Assembly: GCF_900277125.1 (NCBI RefSeq)
Contig: NZ_OPYN01000070.1
Span: 225,675-289,674 of the forward strand
DNA from: Pseudomonas inefficax
GTDB taxonomy: Bacteria; Pseudomonadota; Gammaproteobacteria; Pseudomonadales; Pseudomonadaceae
Direction: 5' to 3'
DNA: 64,000 bases
Shown: positions 32,928 to 42,024 of the stretch, piece by piece
Numbering within the stretch: the first letter of the stretch is position 1
Layout: the number at the start of each line of letters is the position of its first letter
Translations under genes and position numbers: made by a program
The notes under the pieces: model-generated
Told to the model about the DNA's origin: nothing
Databases searched by the model: none
What the model saw: only the letters and a program-made list of their open reading frames with translations

Positions 32928-34034
32928 ATGGCTATCGATCCCCACTCCCTCTACCAGCAGGCCCTGGCCACCCAGGGCTATGTCGCCGACCCCGCCCAGG
33001 CCCGCGCCGTCGAGGCCTTGCAGGTCTGCTTCCAGGCCGTCGAACAGGGCCGCCCCACCCAGGGCATCTACCTGTGGGGCCCGGTCGGCCGCGGCAAGAC
33101 CTGGCTGATGGACCAGTTCCACCGCTGCCTGCGGGTATCCAGCCGGCGCCAGCACTTCCACCACTTCATGGCCTGGGTCCACCAGCGCCTGTTTCAGCTC
33201 AACGGCACTGCCGACCCGCTGCTGGCGCTGGCCGGGGAACTGGCCGGGCAGATTCGCGTGCTGTGCTTCGACGAACTGTTCGTCAACGACATCGGTGACG
33301 CGATCATCCTCGGCCGCCTGTTCCAGGTACTGTTCGACCAAGGCGTGGTGATCGTCGCCACTTCCAACCAGCCACCCGAGCAGCTGTACCGCGACGGCTT
33401 CAACCGTGAGCGTTTCCTGCCGGCCATCGCCGCCATCCAGCGGCACATGCAGGTGCTGCCGGTAGCCGGCGAGCAGGACCACCGCCTGCACCCCGGCGCC
33501 GAGCGCCAGCGTTACTGGGTGGCGCAAGCGGGGCAGGCCAGCCAGCTGGGCGAGGTGTTCCGCCAGCTCAGCCCCGGCGATGCAGGCCACGACCAGCCCT
33601 TGGCGATCGGCTCCCGACATGTGCAGGTGGTGCGGCGCAGCGCGCAGGCCATCTGGTGCCGCTTCACCGACCTGTGCGAACAGCCGCTGGCAGCCATGGA
33701 GTTCATGGCCCTGTGCGACCGGTTCCCGGCCATTCTGGTGTCGGGCATTCCGGCGCTGGGTGGGGAACAGCGGGCCGGGCGGATTGCCCGGGGCACCGAG
33801 GATGCTGCGGCGCGGGTGGTGGCGGGCGACCGCGAGCTGCCGGCGCTGTCGCCCAAGGACGACGCAGTGCGCCGCTTCATTGCCCTGGTCGACGAATGCT
33901 ACGACCGCCGGGTGGCGTTGTACCTGGAGGCACAGGTACCGCTGGATGCCCTCTACACTCAAGGGTATCTGGCGTTCCCGTACCAACGGACCCTGAGCCG
34001 GCTACGGGAGATGCAACTGCAACGCTTCGCCTGA
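32928..34034 (+). CDS. zapE: ZapE/AFG1-like ATPase
   Basis: This 368-residue AAA-type ATPase belongs to the AFG1/ZapE family. It has the Walker A motif GPVGRGKTWLMDQF near residue 57, the Walker B FDELFVNDIGDA, and the sensor region VIVATSNQPPEQLY. In E. coli ZapE associates with the Z ring under low oxygen or heat. The start is the second of two nearby ATGs (32928). A hairpin of the REP type ends 18 bases upstream. The gene is followed after 14 bases by the DinB-family gene, so they probably share a transcript. Confidence 0.9.
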   Translation: MAIDPHSLYQQALATQGYVADPAQARAVEALQVCFQAVEQGRPTQGIYLWGPVGRGKTWLMDQFHRCLRVSSRRQHFHHFMAWVHQRLFQLNGTADPLLALAGELAGQIRVLCFDELFVNDIGDAIILGRLFQVLFDQGVVIVATSNQPPEQLYRDGFNRERFLPAIAAIQRHMQVLPVAGEQDHRLHPGAERQRYWVAQAGQASQLGEVFRQLSPGDAGHDQPLAIGSRHVQVVRRSAQAIWCRFTDLCEQPLAAMEFMALCDRFPAILVSGIPALGGEQRAGRIARGTEDAAARVVAGDRELPALSPKDDAVRRFIALVDECYDRRVALYLEAQVPLDALYTQGYLAFPYQRTLSRLREMQLQRFA

Positions 34035-34048
34035 AAAGGAGCCGAACC

Positions 34049-34630
34049 ATGGAGCCGTTGTCGCATCATCTGCTGACCCAGGCCTACAACAATGGCTGGG
34101 CCAACCACCGCCTGTACAAGGCCTGCCTGCAACTGACCCAGGACGAATTCGTCGCCCCCCGCTGCAGCTTTTTCCCCTCGATCAAAGCCACCCTCAATCA
34201 CCTGCTGACGGTGGACTGGTTCTACCTGCACATGCTCGAGTGCGAGCAGCGGGGCGAGCAGCCCGACGCCGACGGCGAACGCTTCTTCGAGCCGGAACAG
34301 CCGTTTGCCACCTGCACCGACCTGCATGCCGAACAGGCCCAGGCCGACCACCGGCTGATCGCCTATTGCCGCGGCCTGCGCGATGGTGAACTGGGGCGCT
34401 ATGTAAGTATCGTGCGCCCCGAGCGGGTGCAGCGCGAGCAACGGCTGCGGCTGTTGGCGCACCTGTTCGAGCACCAGGTACATCACCGGGGGCAGGTGCA
34501 TGCGATGCTCAGTGACACGGCGGTGAGGCCGCCGCAGCTGGATGAGTTTTTCTGTGAGGAAGAGGCAGGGTTGCGGGCGGTGGACTTTGCCGAGCTGGGC
34601 TGGACAGAGGAGCAGGTCTGGAAAGTGTAG
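34049..34630 (+). CDS. DinB-family protein
   Basis: This 193-residue four-helix-bundle protein belongs to the DinB/YfiT metalloenzyme superfamily. Its three expected metal-binding His residues are visible: one in ATLNHLLTVDWF and two in the pair HQVHHRGQVH near the C-terminal third. Members include thiol transferases and uncharacterised stress proteins. The ATG at 34049 follows AAAAGGAG and defines the usual family length; the frame extends further 5' within zapE but that part is shadow sequence. No specific substrate is indicated. Confidence 0.87.
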   Translation: MEPLSHHLLTQAYNNGWANHRLYKACLQLTQDEFVAPRCSFFPSIKATLNHLLTVDWFYLHMLECEQRGEQPDADGERFFEPEQPFATCTDLHAEQAQADHRLIAYCRGLRDGELGRYVSIVRPERVQREQRLRLLAHLFEHQVHHRGQVHAMLSDTAVRPPQLDEFFCEEEAGLRAVDFAELGWTEEQVWKV

Positions 34631-34749
34631 GGGGCTGCTTTGCAGCCCTTCGCGGGCTCGCCCGCTCCCACAGGTACTGCACAGGTTTTGGCAGCTGTGC
34701 ACTACCCGTGGGAGCGGGCGAGCCCGCGAAGGGCCGCAAAGCGGCCCCA
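34631..34749. repeat. REP palindrome between convergent genes
   Basis: Inverted REP halves (GGGCTCGCCCGCTCCCACAG and its complement), with outer hairpins GGGGCTGCTTTGCAGCCC and GGGCCGCAAAGCGGCCCC, fill the gap between the DinB and hydrolase stop codons. Confidence 0.85.
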
Positions 34750-34751
34750 AA

Positions 34752-35756
34752 TCAGATCTGGCGCCCTAACCATTCCACCAGCGTACGGTTGAACCGCACC
34801 GGCTCCTCGATCTGCGGCGCATGCCCCATGCCTTCAAAGGTAATCAGCTCACCCTTGGGAATCAGCTTGGCCACCTGCGGCCCCAGCTCTGCATACTTGC
34901 CCAGCTTCGCTTTTACCTCTGGCGGCGCGATATCACTGCCGATGGCCGTGGTGTCCTGGTCACCGATCAGCAGCAGGGTGGGCATCTGCAGGTCTTTGAA
35001 CTCGTGGTACACCGGCTGGGTGAAGATCATGTCGTAGATCAGCGCCGAGTTCCACGCCACCGCTTCATGCCCTGGCCCCTTGTTCAGGCCCACCAGCATC
35101 TGCACCCAGCGCTCGTACTCCGGCTTCCAGCGCCCGGCGTAGTAGGTCTTGCGCTCATACTCGCGCACGCCTTCGGCATCCAGCTTGAGCTCGCGCGCAT
35201 ACCACTGGTCCACCGTGCGGTAGGGCACGCCCAGGGCTTTCCAGTCTTCCAGCCCGATGGGGTTGACCATCGCCAGGCGCTCCACCTGCTGCGGGTACAT
35301 CAGCGCGTAGCGGGTGGCGAGCATGCCGCCGGTGGAGTGGCCGAGCACGGTGCTTTGCTTCACGCCCAGCTGTTCGAGCAGGGCATGGGTGTTGCTCGCC
35401 AGTTGCTGGAAGCTGTACTGGTAATGCGCTGGCTTGCTGGAGCTGCAGAAGCCGACCTGGTCGGGGGCGATGACCCGGTAGCCAGCCTTGCTCAGGGCAT
35501 CGATGGTGGTTTCCCAGGTGGCGGCGCAGAAGTTCTTGCCGTGCATCAGCACCACGCTGCGGCCGTTGGCCTGGCCTTGGGCGGGTACGTCCATGTAGCC
35601 CATCTGCAGGTCCTGGCCCTGGGACTTGAAGTCGAAATGCTTGAGCGGATGCGGGTAGCTGAAGCCCTCCAACTGGGGGCCATAGGTGGGCGATTCGGCA
35701 GCGATGGCAGAACTGCCGGCGAGGCAGACCAGGGCCAGGGCGGTTGCGCGCAGCAT
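34752..35756 (-). CDS. Secreted alpha/beta hydrolase
   Basis: This 334-residue alpha/beta-fold hydrolase has a signal peptide (residues 1-19, ending AIA-AES), so it acts in the periplasm or outside. The nucleophile elbow is GHSTGG. The oxyanion region is LMHGKNFCAATW, the catalytic Asp is probably in IGDQDTTAIG, and the His is in FEGMGHAPQIEEP. It is broadly like haloperoxidase- or esterase-type enzymes. The preserved Ser-Asp-His triad supports esterase or lipase activity, with substrate unknown. Single-gene unit, with its end against a REP palindrome. Confidence 0.87.
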   Translation of the reverse strand: MLRATALALVCLAGSSAIAAESPTYGPQLEGFSYPHPLKHFDFKSQGQDLQMGYMDVPAQGQANGRSVVLMHGKNFCAATWETTIDALSKAGYRVIAPDQVGFCSSSKPAHYQYSFQQLASNTHALLEQLGVKQSTVLGHSTGGMLATRYALMYPQQVERLAMVNPIGLEDWKALGVPYRTVDQWYARELKLDAEGVREYERKTYYAGRWKPEYERWVQMLVGLNKGPGHEAVAWNSALIYDMIFTQPVYHEFKDLQMPTLLLIGDQDTTAIGSDIAPPEVKAKLGKYAELGPQVAKLIPKGELITFEGMGHAPQIEEPVRFNRTLVEWLGRQI

Positions 35757-35831
35757 GGGGGCACTCCGTGTAGGGCCATGTAGGAAGGGGCGACTGTAAC
35801 AGCCAGTGGACCACGCGGAACGTGAAAGGTG

Positions 35832-36269
35832 TTACCAGGCGTGAAACCAGCCCAGGGTAATCATCGCCAGCACCCCATAGCGACCGGCCTTGGCCAGGGT
35901 CACCAGCAGCAGGAAGCGCCAGAACGGCTCACGCATGATGCCCGCGATCAGCGTCAGCGGGTCGCCGATCACCGGCATCCAGCTGAGCAGCAGCGACCAT
36001 TGCCCCCAGCGCTGGTAGCGCTGTTGCGCGCGCTCCAGCTGGGCAGGGCTGAACGGGAACCAGCGCTTGTCGCGCAGGTGCTCGATGGCCCGCCCCAGCA
36101 CCCAGTTGACCACCGAGCCCAGCACATTGCCCAGGGTAGCCACCAGCAGCAGGGTGGCCCAGGCTTCGGGCTGGCGCAGTATAAGGCCGACCAGCACGGC
36201 CTCGGATTGCAGGGGTAGCAGGGTGGCGGCGCCGAAGGCGCTGAGGAACAGCGCCCACAGGCTGAGCAT
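35832..36269 (-). CDS. YqaA-type small integral membrane protein (DedA/VTT-like)
   Basis: This 145-residue membrane protein has about four hydrophobic segments and resembles E. coli YqaA, a short member of the DedA/VTT superfamily. Conserved features are ATLGNVLGSVVNWVLGR and SWMPVIGDPLTLIAGIMR. Larger DedA proteins handle undecaprenyl phosphate or lipids; YqaA itself has no assigned activity. Its start codon overlaps the stop of the DUF411 gene upstream, so the two are translationally coupled. Confidence 0.87.
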   Translation of the reverse strand: MLSLWALFLSAFGAATLLPLQSEAVLVGLILRQPEAWATLLLVATLGNVLGSVVNWVLGRAIEHLRDKRWFPFSPAQLERAQQRYQRWGQWSLLLSWMPVIGDPLTLIAGIMREPFWRFLLLVTLAKAGRYGVLAMITLGWFHAW

Positions 36270-36697
36270 CAGTAGTTGGCGACCACGGTGTCCTTGCCGT
36301 CCTGGGTCACGCCGATGACCTGGTAGGCATCCTTGTGGTCACCCATTTCCATGCCGGGCGAGCCCATGGGCATGCCCGGCACGGCCAGGCCCTTGAGGTC
36401 GTTGCGCTTGGCCAGCAGGCGCACCTGCTCGGCCGGCACGTGGCCTTCGACGAACTTGCCGTCGATCACCCCGGTATGGCACGACGCCAGGCGTGGCGCC
36501 ACGCCCAGGCGTTGCTTCACCTCGCTCATGTTCGGCTCGACATGGTCGTTGACGGTGAAACCGTTGTCGCGCAAGTGGCTGATCCAGGCCTTGCAGCAGC
36601 CGCAGTTGGGGTCGCGGTAGACGTCGATGGTCTCGGCGGCCTGGGCCAGGCCAGTGACGGCCAGCAGGCCCAGGGTCAGCAAGTGTTTGCGCAGCAT
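36269..36697 (-). CDS. DUF411 periplasmic metal-binding protein
   Basis: This 142-residue protein has a signal peptide ending at AQA-AET and one DUF411 domain. It has the motif DPNCGCCKAW near the mature N-terminus and a Met-rich C-terminal stretch (VPGMPMGSPGMEMGDHKDAY) that looks suitable for copper or silver binding. DUF411 proteins are often found with copper or metal-resistance genes. I start at 36697, just after GGAGTG. It overlaps yqaA, which suggests a shared envelope function, although no metal-efflux genes are nearby. Confidence 0.87.
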   Translation of the reverse strand: MLRKHLLTLGLLAVTGLAQAAETIDVYRDPNCGCCKAWISHLRDNGFTVNDHVEPNMSEVKQRLGVAPRLASCHTGVIDGKFVEGHVPAEQVRLLAKRNDLKGLAVPGMPMGSPGMEMGDHKDAYQVIGVTQDGKDTVVANY

Positions 36698-36803
36698 GTT
36701 GAAGCACTCCTTCCAGCGGTAGTTCAGCAGCATAGCGTAAGCCGCTTGCACGATGTTCGCCGCTGGCACCTGTCAGGTAGCTGAGGCGCACATTACAGGT
36801 TTG

Positions 36804-38138
36804 TCAGCTGGCCACCTCGTCGGTGCCGAGGTCGCGCATCAGCAGGGCGTAGTCGAGCGTGACCTGCTCCGGAATCGGCAGGTACACCACGTGGCCGTCA
36901 CCCGGAGCCACCTCGATGGCCTGCTGCTGGCGGTCGCACAGGCGGTGCAGGTCGAAGTGGTAGTTGCCGCGTGGAGTCATCAGCTCCAGGTGGTCACCCA
37001 CGGCGAAGCGGTTTTTCACCTTGACCTCGGCCAGGCCGTCGACGCGCATCCCGGTCAGCTCGCCAACGAACTGCTGGCGCTCGGACACCGAGTTGCCGCG
37101 CTGGTAGTTCTGGTATTCGTCGTGCACGTGGCGGCGCAGGAAGCCTTCGGTGTAACCGCGTTGGGCCAGGGATTCGAGGTTGTCCATCAATGCGCGGTCG
37201 AATGGCCGCCCGGCCACCGCGTCGTCGATCGCCTGGCGGTATGACTGCACGGTACGGGAGCAGTAGAAGTGCGACTTGGTGCGGCCTTCGATCTTCAGCG
37301 AGTGCACGCCCATGGCAGCCAGGCGCCCGACGTGCTGGATGGCGCGAAGATCCTTGGCATTCATGATGTAGGTGCCGTGCTCGTCTTCGAACGCCGGCAT
37401 TTCGGTGCCGGGGCGGTTGCTTTCCTGCAGCAGGAATACCTGCTCGGTCGGGGCGCCCAGGCCCAGGGTCGGCTGCACTTCGCGCACGATGTCGCCGTTG
37501 GCGTTCTCGGTGGCCGGGGTGGCGTCATACTTCCAGCGGCAGGCGTTGGTGCAGGTGCCCTGATTGGCATCACGCTTGTTGAGGTAGCCCGACAGCAGGC
37601 AACGGCCGGAGTAGGCCATGCACAGGGCACCGTGAACGAACACCTCCAGCTCCATGTCCGGCACCTGCTGGCGGATTTCCTCGATCTCTTCGAGCGACAG
37701 CTCGCGCGACAGGATCACCCGGCTCAGGCCCAGTTGCTGCCAGAACTGTACGCTGGCCCAGTTGACCGTGTTGGCCTGCACCGACAGGTGCACTGGCATC
37801 TGCGGGAAGTGCTGGCGTACCAGCATGATCAGGCCTGGGTCGGACATGATCAGCGCGTCCGGTGCCATCTCGATCACTGGTGCCAGGTCCTTGAGGAAGG
37901 TCTTGAGCTTGGCATTGTGCGGGGCAATGTTGACCACCACGTAGAAGCGCTTGCCCAAGGCATGCGCCTCCTGGATGCCCAAGGCCAGGTTGGCATGGTC
38001 GAACTCGTTGTTGCGCACCCGCAAGCTGTAGCGTGGCTGGCCGGCGTAGACCGCGTCGGCGCCATAGGCGAAGGCGTAGCGCATGGTCTTGAGGGTGCCG
38101 GCGGGGGCCAGCAGTTCGGGCTTGGCGATAAGGGTCAT
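36804..38138 (-). CDS. trhP: tRNA 5-hydroxyuridine synthase, peptidase U32 family
   Basis: This 444-residue U32-family protein corresponds to E. coli YegQ/TrhP, which forms 5-hydroxyuridine at U34 of tRNA in an oxygen-independent, prephenate-dependent reaction and needs an iron-sulfur cluster. Conserved segments are PELLAPAGTLKTMRYAFAYG, DALIMSDPGL and the cysteine block CMAYSGRCLLSGYLNKRDAN followed by CTNACRWKY, providing the cluster ligands. The C-terminal U32 domain is present. I use the ATG at 38138. A perfect ANR/FNR-type box lies 54-67 bases upstream, fitting an enzyme used when the O2-dependent route (TrhO) cannot run. Confidence 0.9.
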   Translation of the reverse strand: MTLIAKPELLAPAGTLKTMRYAFAYGADAVYAGQPRYSLRVRNNEFDHANLALGIQEAHALGKRFYVVVNIAPHNAKLKTFLKDLAPVIEMAPDALIMSDPGLIMLVRQHFPQMPVHLSVQANTVNWASVQFWQQLGLSRVILSRELSLEEIEEIRQQVPDMELEVFVHGALCMAYSGRCLLSGYLNKRDANQGTCTNACRWKYDATPATENANGDIVREVQPTLGLGAPTEQVFLLQESNRPGTEMPAFEDEHGTYIMNAKDLRAIQHVGRLAAMGVHSLKIEGRTKSHFYCSRTVQSYRQAIDDAVAGRPFDRALMDNLESLAQRGYTEGFLRRHVHDEYQNYQRGNSVSERQQFVGELTGMRVDGLAEVKVKNRFAVGDHLELMTPRGNYHFDLHRLCDRQQQAIEVAPGDGHVVYLPIPEQVTLDYALLMRDLGTDEVAS

Positions 38139-38191
38139 GTGCGCACCGGAGCGAAAGGCGCGGATGCTAGTGTTGGCAGACACGGCGCGTA

Positions 38192-38205
38192 TTGATTTGC
38201 ATCAA
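38192..38205. promoter_or_regulatory. Perfect ANR/FNR-type box upstream of trhP
   Basis: TTGATTTGCATCAA matches TTGAT-N4-ATCAA exactly. It lies 54-67 bases upstream of the trhP start codon and 67-80 bases upstream of the divergent AI-2E family gene, so it could serve either promoter. The distance to trhP suits activation at about -41 with a short leader. Confidence 0.8.
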
Positions 38206-38271
38206 GGGAATGGCGGCACTTTTGCCCAGGCGCGGCGCACTAATAACGCATAAGTCATGCGAGGACCCGCG

Positions 38272-39336
38272 ATGAATCAGACCGCCCTGCAGAACAAAGC
38301 CCTGGCAGTACTGCTGGCGCTCGTGACCATAGCTTTCATCTGGATCCTGCTGCCGTACTACGGTGCGATCTTCTGGGCGGTGATACTCGGCATCCTGTTC
38401 GCCCCGCTGCAGCGCCACCTGCTGCTGCGTTTCGGCCGCCGGCGCAACCTGGCCGCGGCGACCACCTTGCTAGTGTGCCTGCTGGTGGCGATCCTGCCGG
38501 TGATCATCACCAGCGCGCTGCTGGTGCAGGAGGGAGCTGCCCTGTACCAGCGCATCGAGCACGGGGAGCTGGACATTGCCGGTTATGTCGAGCGCGGCAA
38601 GGAAATGCTGCCGGCGTTTGCCCAGCAGGGCCTGGACAGCATGGGCATGGGCAACCTCGACGGGCTGCGCGACAAGATCAGCAAGTGGGCCACCCAGGGC
38701 AGCCAGGTGCTGGCCAGCCAGGCGTTCAACTTCGGGCAGGGAACGTTCGAGTTCGTGATCAGCTTCGGCATCATGATGTACCTGTTGTTCTTCTTCCTGC
38801 GCGAAGGCGCGGAGGTGGCTCGCCAGGTGCGTCTGGCGGTGCCGCTGCCCGAGCAGCAGAAGCGCCGCTTGCAGTTGAAGTTCAACCGTGTGGTGCGGGC
38901 AACGGTGAAAGGCAACGTGCTGGTGGCCATTACCCAGGGGGCGTTGGGCGGTTTCATCTTCTGGGTGCTGGATATCCCGAGTGCGCTGGTGTGGGCGGTG
39001 CTGATGGCGTTTCTGTCGCTGCTGCCGGCGGTAGGGGCAGGGATCGTGTGGGCACCGGTGGCGGCGTATTTCCTGTTGACCGGGGCGATATTGTCGGGGG
39101 TGATCCTGACCGCGTTCGGCGTGCTGGTGATCGGCCTGGTGGACAATTTGTTGCGGCCGATTTTGGTGGGCAAGGACACGCGCATGCCGGACTACCTGAT
39201 CCTGGTGTCGACGCTGGGCGGGCTGGCGGTGTTCGGGCTCAACGGCTTCGTGATCGGGCCGTTGATCGCGGCGCTGTTCGTGTCGAGCTGGGCGATCTTC
39301 GCGGCGACCAAGCCCCAGGTGCAGTTACCGGAGTAG
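38272..39336 (+). CDS. AI-2E family (TqsA/PerM-like) membrane protein
   Basis: This 354-residue protein of about eight membrane helices belongs to the AI-2E transporter family (TqsA, PerM/YdiK). The hairpin-helix region ALVWAVLMAFLSLLPAVGAGIVW and the later LVDNLLRPILVGKDTRMPDYL are characteristic. Members export various small solutes; autoinducer-2 export is shown for few of them. I start at the ATG at 38272, with GAGGA upstream. It is divergent from trhP and shares the ANR-box region. Its 3' flank is a long REP array. Confidence 0.88.
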   Translation: MNQTALQNKALAVLLALVTIAFIWILLPYYGAIFWAVILGILFAPLQRHLLLRFGRRRNLAAATTLLVCLLVAILPVIITSALLVQEGAALYQRIEHGELDIAGYVERGKEMLPAFAQQGLDSMGMGNLDGLRDKISKWATQGSQVLASQAFNFGQGTFEFVISFGIMMYLLFFFLREGAEVARQVRLAVPLPEQQKRRLQLKFNRVVRATVKGNVLVAITQGALGGFIFWVLDIPSALVWAVLMAFLSLLPAVGAGIVWAPVAAYFLLTGAILSGVILTAFGVLVIGLVDNLLRPILVGKDTRMPDYLILVSTLGGLAVFGLNGFVIGPLIAALFVSSWAIFAATKPQVQLPE

Positions 39337-39850
39337 GGGTGGGCCTTGATGGGGCTGCTTTGCAGCCCATCGACGCGGTTCGTCGCCACGACGAGCCCGC
39401 TCCCACCTCGACCACACCGGCCTCAAGCCATGTGCAAATACCTGTAGGAGCGGCCTTGTGTCGCGATGGGGCGCAGCGGCCCCAGGTTTTCAGCTTCGCA
39501 GCAAAGATTGCCGGGGCCGCTGCGCAGCCCATCGCGACACAAGGCCGCTCCTACAAGGGCCAGTGCTGGCTTGAAGAGATATCCAAGACAGTTGCTCCCA
39601 GGTAGGCGTTGTTCTCGCGATGGTCGCTGTACCTGTGGGAGCAACTGTCTTGCTCAATTTCTAAAAGCTGGCGCGATCCCTGTGGGAGCGGGCGCGCCCG
39701 CGAACACGGGCGAAGCCCGTGCCATCCACCGCGTCGCCTGTTTCGCGGGCTTGCCCGCTCCCACAGGTACTGCGCAGGTCTTGAGGGCAGCGCGGTCGGT
39801 GTGGGAGCCGGCTTGCCGGCGATGGGCCGCAAAGCGGCCCCAATGCCGGT
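39337..39850. repeat. REP array between AI-2E and phnX genes
   Basis: This 514-bp stretch has no gene. It contains a REP half near 39340-39410, a REP palindrome at 39440-39554, a distinct 17-bp perfect inverted repeat at 39584-39652, another REP palindrome at 39679-39773 and a single REP at 39796-39842. It lies between two converging genes and would stall or end transcription from both sides. Confidence 0.8.
39584..39652. repeat. Non-REP inverted repeat with 17-bp perfect arms
   Basis: The arms CAAGACAGTTGCTCCCA (39584-39600) and TGGGAGCAACTGTCTTG (39636-39652) are exact complements around a 35-base loop. Only the inner TGGGAGC resembles the REP core; the outer CAAGACAGTTG differs from every other REP in the window. 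It may be a diverged REP family. Confidence 0.75.
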
Positions 39851-40678
39851 TCAGGAGGCCTGCGGCATCTCACCCTTGGCCAGGCGCCGGTTGATGTCGG
39901 CGACGACTTCGGGCAGTTCGTTGATGGTGTCTATTAGGTAGTGCGGGCGAGAGCCGGCGAACAGGGCGTGGATGCGCTGGCGCTCGCTTTCCAGCTTCTC
40001 GGCGCTCAGCGCGCGGTAGCCTTCCCAGGTCAGCCCCAGGGCATTGCCCGAGCACACCAGGGCCACGGTCCACATGCCGGCGCGGCGGCCTTCGAGGATG
40101 CCCGGCACGGTGTCGTCGACCTTCACGCACGCCGCCACATCGTCGATACCCAGGGCGATCACGTTGGCCAGGGCCTGGGCCGGCCATGGGCGGCCGTTCG
40201 GGGTTTCGTCGGTGGCCACAACATGGTCGGCCACGTAGCCGTTCTGCGCGGCCAGCTCCACCACCTTGTCCATCACCACCTTCGGGTAGCCCGAGCAAGA
40301 GCCGATCTTCAGGCCGTCCTGGCGCAACCCGGTGAGAGTGTCCAGGGCGCCGGGGATCAGCGCCGAGTGCACGGCGATCTTCTCGATCTGCAGCGGCATG
40401 AAGCGGTTGTAGATGGCGGTGACATCATCGTCGGTCGGGGTACGGCCGAACACCTTGCGGTAGCGCTCGGCAATTTCCGGCACATCGCACAGGGTACGGA
40501 TGTGGTCCCACTTGCCCATGCCCATCGGGCCGCGGGCTTCTTCGATGGACACCTGCACATCGAATTCGGCAAAGGCTTCGACAAAGATCTGGGTCGGGGC
40601 GAAGGAGCCGAAGTCGACCACGGTGCCAGCCCAGTCGAGGATGGCGGCTTGCAGCTGCGTTGGGTTGCTGTAGTTCAT
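39851..40678 (-). CDS. phnX: Phosphonoacetaldehyde hydrolase
   Basis: This 275-residue HAD-superfamily enzyme splits phosphonoacetaldehyde to acetaldehyde and phosphate, the second step in breaking down 2-aminoethylphosphonate. The nucleophile Asp15 lies in [12 protein letters not shown], and Lys56 in MGMGKWDH is the Schiff-base lysine characteristic of PhnX (phosphonatase). The later HAD motifs [13 protein letters not shown] and [13 protein letters not shown] are intact. I use the ATG at 40678, the usual family length. It lies 34 bases downstream of phnW on the same strand and is the second gene of that operon. Confidence 0.95.
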   Translation of the reverse strand: MNYSNPTQLQAAILDWAGTVVDFGSFAPTQIFVEAFAEFDVQVSIEEARGPMGMGKWDHIRTLCDVPEIAERYRKVFGRTPTDDDVTAIYNRFMPLQIEKIAVHSALIPGALDTLTGLRQDGLKIGSCSGYPKVVMDKVVELAAQNGYVADHVVATDETPNGRPWPAQALANVIALGIDDVAACVKVDDTVPGILEGRRAGMWTVALVCSGNALGLTWEGYRALSAEKLESERQRIHALFAGSRPHYLIDTINELPEVVADINRRLAKGEMPQAS

Positions 40679-40712
40679 GTGCGCGTGTTCCTGAAATTGG
40701 GTGGGCAAAGGG

Positions 40713-41819
40713 TCAGATATCCAGCACTTCCATTTCCCGCAGCACTTCGGCCACGGCATTCACGGCGGCCTGCATGCCATCGGCTCCGACCACGCCGATG
40801 CAGCCGACACGGAAGGTTTCCACCTGGGTCAGCTTGCCCGGGTAGAGGATGAAGCCCTTGGCCTTGACCCGCTCATAGAAGTCCTTGAACTGATAGCGGG
40901 GATCCTTCGGTGCGTGGAAGGTGACGATGATCGGCGCCTGGATCGCGGCAGGCAGGAAGCTGCGCAGGCCGATGGCGGCCATGCCGTCGAGCAGGGTCTT
41001 GCAGTTGTCGGCATAGCGCTGGTGGCGCGCCGGCAGGCCACCTTCCTCGTTGTATTGCTGCAGCGCTTCGTGCAGGGCAGCGACCACGTGGGTTGGCGGG
41101 GTGAAGCGCCACTGGCCGGTCTTGGCCATGTAGGCGTGCTGGTCGTGCAGGTCCATGGCCAGCGAGTGGGCGTTGCCTTCGGCGGCGGCCAGGGCGGTTT
41201 TCTCTGCAAACACGAAGCCCATGCCGGGTACGCCTTCCAGGCATTTGCCGGAGGCGGCGATCAGCGCCTCGAAGGGAATTGCGCGAGCATCGATCGGCAG
41301 TGCGCCGAACGAGCTCATGGCGTCGATGATCAGGCGCTTGCCGTGGCCTTTGATCACCTGGGCGATCTCGGGCAGCGGGTTGAGAATACCGGTGCTGGTT
41401 TCGCAGTGGATCAACGCGACATGGGTGATGGCCGGGTCGGCGGCCAGCAGGCGGTCGACGTCGGCGGCGGTGGTCGGTTGGTCTTCGGCGGTTTCGAACG
41501 TGCTGTAGTTGCGGCCCAGGACCTTGCAGATCTTTGCCAGGCGCTGGCCATAAGCGCCATTGATCAGGACCAGAACCTTGCCATCACGTGGCACCAGGGT
41601 GCCTATCGCGGCTTCCACGGCGAAGGTGCCGCTGCCCTGCAGAGGCACGCAGTGGTGGCTGGCGCTGCCATCGATGATGGCCAGCAGTTGTTCGCAGACA
41701 CTGGCAGTCAGTTGGTTGAAGTCGCGGTCCCAGGAGCCCCAGTCCACCAGCATGGCTTGGCGGGTGCGGATTGATGTGGTCAGGGGACCGGGGGTCAGCA
41801 GAATCGGGGCGTTGCTCAT
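40713..41819 (-). CDS. phnW: 2-aminoethylphosphonate:pyruvate transaminase
   Basis: This 368-residue PLP-dependent class V aminotransferase converts 2-aminoethylphosphonate and pyruvate to phosphonoacetaldehyde and alanine. Family features are [11 protein letters not shown] at the N-terminus, the Asp of [11 protein letters not shown] that pairs with the pyridine nitrogen, and the PLP lysine in [12 protein letters not shown] near residue 194. The start at 41819 gives the standard length. It heads the phnWX operon. The upstream intergenic region contains a block resembling the operator-like sequence ahead of the LysR gene at 46638, although a giant NEL gene now lies between them. Confidence 0.95.
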   Translation of the reverse strand: MSNAPILLTPGPLTTSIRTRQAMLVDWGSWDRDFNQLTASVCEQLLAIIDGSASHHCVPLQGSGTFAVEAAIGTLVPRDGKVLVLINGAYGQRLAKICKVLGRNYSTFETAEDQPTTAADVDRLLAADPAITHVALIHCETSTGILNPLPEIAQVIKGHGKRLIIDAMSSFGALPIDARAIPFEALIAASGKCLEGVPGMGFVFAEKTALAAAEGNAHSLAMDLHDQHAYMAKTGQWRFTPPTHVVAALHEALQQYNEEGGLPARHQRYADNCKTLLDGMAAIGLRSFLPAAIQAPIIVTFHAPKDPRYQFKDFYERVKAKGFILYPGKLTQVETFRVGCIGVVGADGMQAAVNAVAEVLREMEVLDI

Positions 41820-41887
41820 TCCGTTATTCCTCACAAGCGGTGGGCTGAAACTACGGGGCCTAGGTTGCAATCCGTCTGCCCATCAAT

Positions 41888-41911
41888 CAAATTGTTTGTT
41901 GTTATCCGAGC
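41888..41911. promoter_or_regulatory. Candidate LysR-type site upstream of phnW
   Basis: CAAATTG-N12-CGAGC occurs 69-92 bases upstream of the phnW start codon. The same arrangement (CAAATTG-N13-CGAGC) is found directly upstream of the LysR gene at 46638, including scattered matching bases between. It is proposed as the binding site of that regulator. Confidence 0.45.
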
Positions 41912-42024
41912 TATAAGTCGTGCCGATAAATGGCCGCGTGTTCCTTTGCTCTGCGGCTGTTTCCTGCTGCCCCAGCGTGCCCCGCTCGCGCATCGTGGCC
42001 AGCCGATAACAGCAAGGAACCGTC

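Noticed and set aside
39337..39850. Repeat-rich interval considered as a CRISPR array or tRNA cluster
   Set aside because: Repeats are REP palindromes of varied type; no cloverleaf or regular spacer pattern is seen.
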